Made by a program: the position numbers and the translations under genes. A stretch of 64,000 nt of DNA from Macrotrachela quadricornifera (Eukaryota > Rotifera > Eurotatoria > Philodinida > Philodinidae). The stretch is taken from positions 400,375 to 464,374 of the forward strand of contig JAJEKB010020949.1 of assembly GCA_022393335.1 (NCBI GenBank), given 5' to 3'. The notes beneath the pieces were generated by a model, which was not told where the DNA came from, did not search any database, and saw nothing but the letters and a program-made list of their open reading frames with translations. This document shows positions 57,857-64,000 of this stretch, in pieces (positions within the stretch are counted from its first letter, which is position 1; the number at the start of each line of letters is the position of its first letter).

Positions 57857-59263
57857 TCAATTGATCAAAACAAGGAAAAGAAGCAAAATCATTGTTAAAT
57901 ATCTAAAGAGACTGGTATTGGTAGTGTATGCAGACGAATTAATCATATCAATTTCGAAACATTGAAACAGTGCAAGACTAATATTTTCAAATAGTTGGCG
58001 AAGTTCTTTCGATCGCTCACTTGGAACATTGGAATCTCCATTAGTGAGAATAATTAGTCCCAAATTATTTTTTTCATTAACCCACATCCAATGAAATGCC
58101 CCTGGAAGTACACCAGTATGACCAATGTATCGATGTCCATCGCGAAATGTTTGCCAATACCAACTGAGTCCAACTTTGATTGGTGATATATCTTCAGAAT
58201 TATTGATCGCATTTTGGCCATAGTATGGAATAAGACCACCGCCTACTATTACTTTCATTTCAGCAATTGATCGAGGACTGAGAAGAGAAGATCCATTGTT
58301 GATAAACATTCGTAGAAATATAGATAAAGAACGAGCTGACATGCGGAAGAGACCAGAAGGATAGACAGTGAAGCCAAAGAATGGAATGTATAGCCAAGTT
58401 GGAAAATTTTCCTATTAAGAAAATATACATATTAACTTTAGTAATTATATGTTCATACTTACTAGTAATGGTGTCACATTTAATTGTGGCATTCCTTCTG
58501 TCCATGTGTTGAGATGAGATGCATTAAAAGCATATGCATAATGCTTAACAAGTTCCTCTTTATTTGTAAAATCGGCTAGTCGGACGCCTACTTTCCTGAT
58601 ATCAATATTAAGTGGTTTTAAAATTTTTTCTTTAACATATTTATCATAAGACATATTCGTCATCCGTTCAACAACTAATCCAGCTAGAGATGAACCATCA
58701 TTCGAATAAAATGTTACACTACCAGGTGGTTTTGGTAACCAGTTGGAACTATTCCAATTCACATTAGGTAACAATGTATCAGCCAATGTCGATTGCTCGA
58801 AAGCAATATCACCCGTTCGATACAAGCTGAGCTGTAGATATTCATCTACAGCGATCGAAGCTGAATGCGAGAGTAATTTACGTAGTGTAATTGAATGAGA
58901 AGGATATTTAGGATGAAAAATACGATAATGTGGTTCAGATAAGTATTGATTGATATCTGCATCAAGATCAACACGTTCCTCCTCAACAAGTTGCATGACA
59001 GCAGCAGCAATGAATGTTTTCGAGATTGAAGCGATAGCAAAAATTGATTTTTCCACATCCATAGTTTGTAGTGGAGAAAGAGATTGGTAGCCGAAGGCTT
59101 GCTCGTAGAGTATATCAGTAGCATTGACGACAACGATAGCAGCTCCTGGAACATAAGACTTATTCAAAGACTCCTCTATCCATTGTCTACTTGGGCAATT
59201 TAAAGTTTCACCACCAGTAATAATAAAAACAAGGACAACCATATTTATTATAAAGTACGCCAT
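57857..59263 (-). CDS. Secreted beta-lactamase-fold serine hydrolase (class C / PBP-like)
   Basis: Exon 1 is 59263-58463, the intron 58412-58462 (51 bp) and exon 2 58411-57857; the join is 1356 nt, 451 residues. A hydrophobic leader of about 20 residues suggests secretion. The active-site Ser-x-x-Lys is Ser-Ile-Ser-Lys near residue 80. The Tyr-x-Asn motif appears as Tyr-Ser-Asn near residue 187. The third motif reads Gly-His-Thr-Gly in exon 2, a usual variant of Lys-Thr-Gly. This is the PF00144 type fold of class C beta-lactamases, D-aminopeptidases and esterases; animal relatives are LACTB-like. The C-terminus ends in a hydrophobic run (Leu-Leu-Leu-Phe-Leu-Val-Leu), compatible with a GPI signal or a tail anchor. 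All motifs are intact, so an active hydrolase is likely; the substrate is unknown. Confidence 0.9.
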
Positions 59264-62200
59264 TTGCTCGATTCTGTTCTACAAATGATATAATCGTATT
59301 TGTCATGATATTTAATGTAAGATAAGATTGTATGCTTAGAAATTAGTAAAAGAAAACATATGAAAGTGAGTAATCGTTTATTATTATTAAAAAAAACATT
59401 AATGTCATACAATCCAGAATTGGAATGAAAGTATTTATAAGTACTTTATGTTTTCTTACTTTTTCAAAGAAAGGTATATTTGATGTTTGTACTTCGAGAC
59501 AAACGTCCATAATGTTAGAGCAATTATCATACAGTTTAATGCTTCACAATGTTTTAATTGCAAATTGATGCATGTCTTTTATCAAAATTTAAAGTTAAAT
59601 CTTATAATAGTTATTTTTTTCTTCGATCTCATGTTTCATTTCGAGTTATTTTTCTTCTTCATGAATCTCATTATATGACTTATATTTCTTATTTAATTTA
59701 AAAGAATCAAATCGAAACCATTTTATTCTGCTACAAATTCAATACAAAACAAAATTATAATAGTAAAATTAATTGACAGTAGTGAAATTAACTATCATAA
59801 CATGTGTTTACATCTTGCTGCTATTTGATGATTGATATTGTCTCTACATTTTGCGAGATGATCATAATAACGGAAGAAATTATTAATTCTTTAAGTGACG
59901 ATTATCAAACAATATTATAGCCGCAAGAATAACAAAAGAAAATTACAGTGGAATAAGTGAAACGAGTTGCGTTATTTCCATTGAACTATCCAAAAAACAG
60001 CGCTGAATGTATATATATTTTTTTTTTTCAAAAGAAATATTCTAATCAAGAATAGCAACACACGTAAATTGCAAAAACAAATTGTTGGCGAAGTATATCG
60101 TAAATTCGTTTCCTAGCTTACGACGAAACATATTTTGATGATTAAGCCGCTTATATTTCGCCTTTCGGCGATAAATAAACCTCGATGAGATGTGACAAAT
60201 CAAAAAATAATTCGCGGCCTCACACCTTTATTTTCGAGATATTGAATTTTCAAAATATATATTAAAAGCGAGAAAGCAAAACGATAAATGATTGTTTTCG
60301 GAAGGGCAGTCTTGTCTTAATTAGTTTTGATGATGGGTGTGTTGATTAGTATAAAAAAAGGTGAACTGATTTATGATTTTTTTTCCAATATTTTCTATAT
60401 CGTTTTTCTTGAATTTCTAGTGATTCTGTGGTCGGTAATAAAGTATAATTTTATTTTAACGGATGATTTAAAAAGGTATACCCCTATCATTTTATTTTCT
60501 TGAAAACTAGAGGCACATTTCAAAGATTTTGTTCTTAGCTTATGTGATAAAGAAACATTTGTTTTTCAGATATACATTCGTTACCGACGGAACAGTGTAA
60601 GGACCTACAAATGTTGAACTGCGCAACCATCATGGTATTGAAATCAAACCTGATAAATCGTTTTAAGATAAGAGCTTTATCGAAATTTGATAAGACTATG
60701 CAATTCTTGAAGAAACTCTCAATCTATGAATTTATATGAACAAGTTTTTGAAAATATATTTCTAATAAAACTCGATAAAAAAAAGTAATTTGAAGTTCTT
60801 GTGCAAGACATTTTTATTAGACTCTTGGCCGTGTTCGTTCTTGTTTTTGGAGCAAACTAAATATTTTCTTGGTTTATTTTAAATCTTACATCACTTTCTA
60901 CGGACTTCAGTCGTGCATAGGGTCGTATGCTATTAAAGTTTTCATAATACGTGTGTAATTTTTAAAACAATATTTTTGAGATTTATACATGCAAAAAATG
61001 CCTTCAAGTATTACTTCCAGATCTTTTATTCTGAAAAATAGTCTCATTAATTTTGTGATGATACTAAAAGTAGAGAGAATAAAGTTATCTATTTTTTGAC
61101 ACGGAATATTTTTGATTCTTGAATTTAGAAGCCACCTTGACATTACACAACCTTATGCAAATCGATTGCTGCGCACTAAATGTCGAAATTAGTAGCTAAG
61201 CGATTAAGTGCTCGTTGATTTTGTCAATTTTTTGTCGCATAAAAATCTTATCTGAAAAACAAAATCGAAAGTTTCACAGAGCGTAAAACAGTCTGTCTGG
61301 TGAACTTAAATTAAAAGCTTTGAAATATAGTTCTAGTTTACAAAAATAGGAAAAAAACTATTCTAGTCTTTGCGGATGGCCTGTTGCATATTAGAACTAT
61401 GCTCGTTTTCCGTGGTGCTTCCCAGTATTTCGAAATCACATTTAGTTATTAGAAAATAGGCGGCTTCATTGTAGCTCGCTTTTAACAATTTCATCGACGT
61501 TAGAACTCAAATATATGATATATTTTAGCACTATATCATGAGTTACATATTGTTTATGACGAGGATTTCAGCAACACACTTTCTCGTTTTCATGGCTCCA
61601 AAATGGTTATTTTAGCATCAACAATTAGTTGATAATCTCTTGATCAAATATCATCTTCATTTTTTCTCATCGTTTCTTCCTCACACATATTCAGAGATAC
61701 TAGAGGATGAGAAAGAGCATCGAGTTACAGTGACTTTCGGCTTAAAAAAAATTTCACAGGGCAAAACGAAGGGAAAGGAGAACCTTTTTTAATGAAACGG
61801 GACGAGTCGAAGAGCAAGAAACCTCCTCGTTTCGGGCTCTAATGTCTTTATTTGATACTTCTAATGAAATTATTTGATGTTTTAGTTCTGAACTTAATAG
61901 GATTATTTGACAAAAAATTTAAATGAACATTCAATAAATATATTAAAATATCAAATATTATTGCTTTAACAGACATCCCAATATAATTGATTTGACCTTG
62001 AATAACTTCAAGTACAACAACAATACTTGCTTCAAAAAATGGAGAGTCCTCAAAATCATTCGTAATTATTCTTTTTCCGTAATTGAAAATTAAACAATAA
62101 GAATAGAATACAAAGTCATACTTATTACAAGACATTTTCAATACGTGGTTCACACTTTATTTTTTGATCTGTAAATCATATTTTACTGAAAACTCGAATG

Positions 62201-62590
62201 ATTACTATTTACTCAGTTCTTTAATGATTTTTTTCTTGATTAGAGTTGAAACAAAGCAAAAACGTCGATTCATTTGAAATTTTAGTATGTACTTCTAGAA
62301 AAATACAGATATTCACTTATGCTATAACGACTAAAGTACTAAGAAAGAACAGGCAAATGAGCTGAAAACAGATTTTTAGGCAGACACATAACGAAAAAAC
62401 TCCACGTTTTTATGCATTAAAATGTTTTCTTTTGTATGTGAAAACGTCTTTTATTTTCATTAATTGTGTGAATGAAAAAGAATGAAATCCAATATTTTTT
62501 TCATTGTTGCAAAGAAACAAATTTCATCCAACAAAGCACAGAAAAAAGCCAAACCACTCCATTAACAATATTTTCACAAACAAAAATCGC
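59264..62590. other. Non-coding interval, 3.3 kb
   Basis: AT-rich with no recognisable gene. The hairpin-prone CGCCTTTCGGCG word near 60160 and a 101-codon minus-strand ORF (61848-62153) were examined; neither has known content. Confidence 0.4.
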
Positions 62591-62860
62591 ATGTCATCGT
62601 CTACCGCCGATCTTATAACGCAAGTTGCGTCTTTACCAAGAACTGATAAACAAAAAGAATTTCTTGGTGATAAACTCTTTCCTCTTGTTCTACGAAGAGT
62701 GAAAAATTCTGATATGACAAGTAAAGTTACTGGAATGTTACTTGAATTGGATAATAATGAAATCTGTCAATTGATTGGCTCCGAAGACGCACTCAATGCA
62801 AGTATTGATAAAGCAGTAGCAGAAATCGAGCCATGTGAACCACAGTCAACTGCAACATAA
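62591..62860 (+). CDS. Small free-standing MLLE (PABC) domain protein
   Basis: 89 residues from the ATG at 62591; the open frame extends upstream but without another ATG. Almost the whole protein is one MLLE domain, the fold found at the C-terminus of cytoplasmic poly(A)-binding protein and in UBR5. The hallmark Lys-Val-Thr-Gly-Met-Leu-Leu-Glu is present. It is preceded by Leu-Gly-Asp-Lys-Leu-Phe-Pro-Leu-Val and followed by an Asp-Asn-Asn-Glu-Ile helix and a Lys-Ala-Val-Ala-Glu-Ile helix. MLLE domains bind PAM2 peptides of translation and deadenylation factors. No RRM exons lie in the preceding 3 kb, so it is not evidently the end of a PABP gene. AATAAA at 62933-62938. It could be a solo-domain gene or a relic of a PABP copy; the frame is clean. 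Confidence 0.75.
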   Translation: MSSSTADLITQVASLPRTDKQKEFLGDKLFPLVLRRVKNSDMTSKVTGMLLELDNNEICQLIGSEDALNASIDKAVAEIEPCEPQSTAT

Positions 62861-62938
62861 TTTCTTAAACAAACGAGAACCAAAACTATAACAGTATTTA
62901 GCAGTTTTTGAGACTGAATTATCCTTTTGATTAATAAA

Positions 62939-63315
62939 AATCTTATAAATAAATCTTTTTTTCATTTCAGAATTATTTGTTTATCAATTTCAATTTCTTT
63001 TTTTCGAATTTGTTCAACAATCGACGAATACAGGGTTCCCCAGAAGTAAGGAAAAATAGTATTTCTATCGATTTTTGTCTTATAGATTGTCGGTTAAGTC
63101 TGATATTTATACCACATATACTAGGTGTGATAAATAAAAGATTGAGCGTAGGAACGGTATTCAGATGTAGTAATTTATCTAAAAGCATTCAAATATAGAA
63201 TGATTAACAAGAGAAAACAGCTTTCGAATACTAATAAAAGTTTTATCAGAAGCTTTTACTAAAGAAAACATGCGTAAAAGTATGTTTCTGTGGAGTGCTC
63301 TCATTATGAAGTTAT
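62939..63315. other. Non-coding interval before mariner fragment
   Basis: No gene. Overlapping opposite-strand ORFs at 62973-63198 are unsupported. A terminal repeat of the neighbouring mariner may lie here but could not be paired. Confidence 0.4.
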
Positions 63316-63967
63316 TCATAGAAATTTTATAATGTGTTTACCACCTAAGTGTTTGCAGAGTTGAAGTCCCTTACGTACTGAGTGGCGAGTGCTTGCACAA
63401 ACTTTCACCGGTAAACTTCGTATATCAGTACGTATAGCATCTTTTAGTGCTTGAAGATTGTGAGATTTGGTTGCGTATACACGCTCCTTGATCACACCCC
63501 AGAGAAAGAAATCAGTCGGCGTAAGGTCTGGAAGATCGAGTGTAATGAGCCGGTGCTCCATCGGGCATATAAACTACGTCTTCTAAATCCATTTCACTTG
63601 AAATAAAGGGTACAATATCTTTTTGGAGCATGTAAAGATAGCTGTCTGCAGTAATGTTATCATGAAAGAAGAACGGTTCGATGATGCTGCCAACCCAAAT
63701 TGTAGCCTACTCAGCGATGCCAGGGCTATTTATTTCTTGAGCAATGATAATATGGGGATTTTCTACAGCGTAATAAATGCAGTTGTGTCGGTTGATATGA
63801 TCATTCAACTTGAAAATGGCTTCATCAGCCCAAATAATTCGATCAAGTAATGAAGAGTCGTCAGCCAATAAGTTAAGAAAGGGATCGTCTTCGTTCAAAG
63901 CATGCAGCAGTTGTGGACGGTACGGTTTCAATCCCAGTTCTTTCATCATTCGTTGAAGACTAGGCAT
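63316..63967 (-). pseudogene. Mariner/Tc1-type transposase, broken
   Basis: The minus strand from 63967 encodes Gly-Leu-Lys-Pro-Tyr-Arg-Pro, then Trp-Ala-Asp-Glu-Ala (first catalytic Asp) and Asn-Arg-His-Asn-Cys. A TAG-type break near 63707 follows. A shifted segment gives Pro-Phe-Phe-Phe-His-Asp-Asn and Asp-Gly-Ala-Pro-Ala-His (second Asp). After an apparent deletion the frame 63561-63316 resumes at Asp-Leu-Thr-Pro-Thr-Asp-Phe-Phe-Leu-Trp-Gly, the third catalytic block, and ends Gly-Lys-His-Ile. Stops, frame changes and the deletion make it inactive. The N-terminal DNA-binding part is absent: at 63968-64000 the sequence changes to a GC-rich GAACCCGAACT-like word, perhaps the end of another element. 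Confidence 0.8.
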
Positions 63968-64000
63968 GCACCGAACCCGAACTCCCGTTCCGGGTTCGGA

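Noticed and set aside
61848..62153. 101-codon minus-strand ORF
   Set aside because: No recognised motif, no intron or poly(A) context supporting a gene; not reported as CDS.
1..64000. CRISPR arrays, bacterial operons, ribosome binding sites
   Set aside because: Genome is eukaryotic; no direct-repeat/spacer array was seen. The tandem repeats present lack unique spacers of constant size.

Overview
The window is animal nuclear DNA, most probably from a bdelloid rotifer (Adineta/Rotaria type). It is very AT-rich, its genes carry many GT-AG introns of about 37-70 bp, and it holds an animal-type FAU gene (FUBI-eS30 fusion). It also holds families I associate with bdelloids: an arginine ADP-ribosyltransferase fused to TPRs, B-box/NHL proteins, an EGF-7TM receptor and Penelope-like element debris. 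The assignment is by gene content only; no search was possible.

Layout. 1-1245 (-): 5' part of a prolyl 4-hydroxylase alpha gene, cut by the window edge. 3170-4708 (-): B-box/coiled-coil/six-NHL protein. 5.9-6.9 kb: ~125-bp repeat array with a 10-N gap. 7150-9770: apparently intact, intron-bearing Ginger-type (integrase-like) DNA transposon. 12.5-13.2 kb (+): TMEM272-like membrane protein. 16.1-18.2 kb (-): ADP-ribosyltransferase-TPR protein. 18.6-24.65 kb: transposon cluster (Penelope-like fragment, a hAT inside another hAT, a hAT MITE). 26.0-27.1 kb (-): truncated LINE. 27.7-28.2 kb (+): FAU. 28.3-31.0 kb: decayed mariner/Tc1 sequence and two long-hairpin MITEs. 31.9-32.7 kb (+): SatP/GPR1/FUN34-like acetate transporter. 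33.3-38.6 kb (-): full-length LINE bounded by a 16-bp target duplication. 40.2-41.2 kb (-): DUF1399/GRDP protein. 42.3-44.0 kb (-): DUF4476-vWA-PX protein. 46.5-47.5 kb: foldback element. 48.1-52.4 kb (+): complete 16-exon prolyl 4-hydroxylase gene. 52.8-56.5 kb: repeats, a broken EGF-7TM receptor and an M13 peptidase remnant. 56.9-57.8 kb: second foldback copy. 57.9-59.3 kb (-): secreted beta-lactamase-fold serine hydrolase. 62.6-62.9 kb (+): free-standing MLLE-domain protein. 63.3-64.0 kb (-): broken mariner transposase.

The genes form no operon or obvious pathway; this looks like a TE-rich accessory region with scattered host genes. The clearest large-scale structure is an inverted duplication. 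The first ~1808 bases (prolyl 4-hydroxylase 5' half plus upstream flank) recur in reverse complement at 47513-49318. One breakpoint lies about 30 bp from a foldback element. Several transposons can be bounded to the base by TSDs and terminal inverted repeats. The best candidate for something little described is the 2.6-kb Ginger-like element: an uninterrupted 587-codon spliced reading frame, a C-terminal cysteine-rich CXC domain, and 200-bp inverted repeats built from a short palindromic word.
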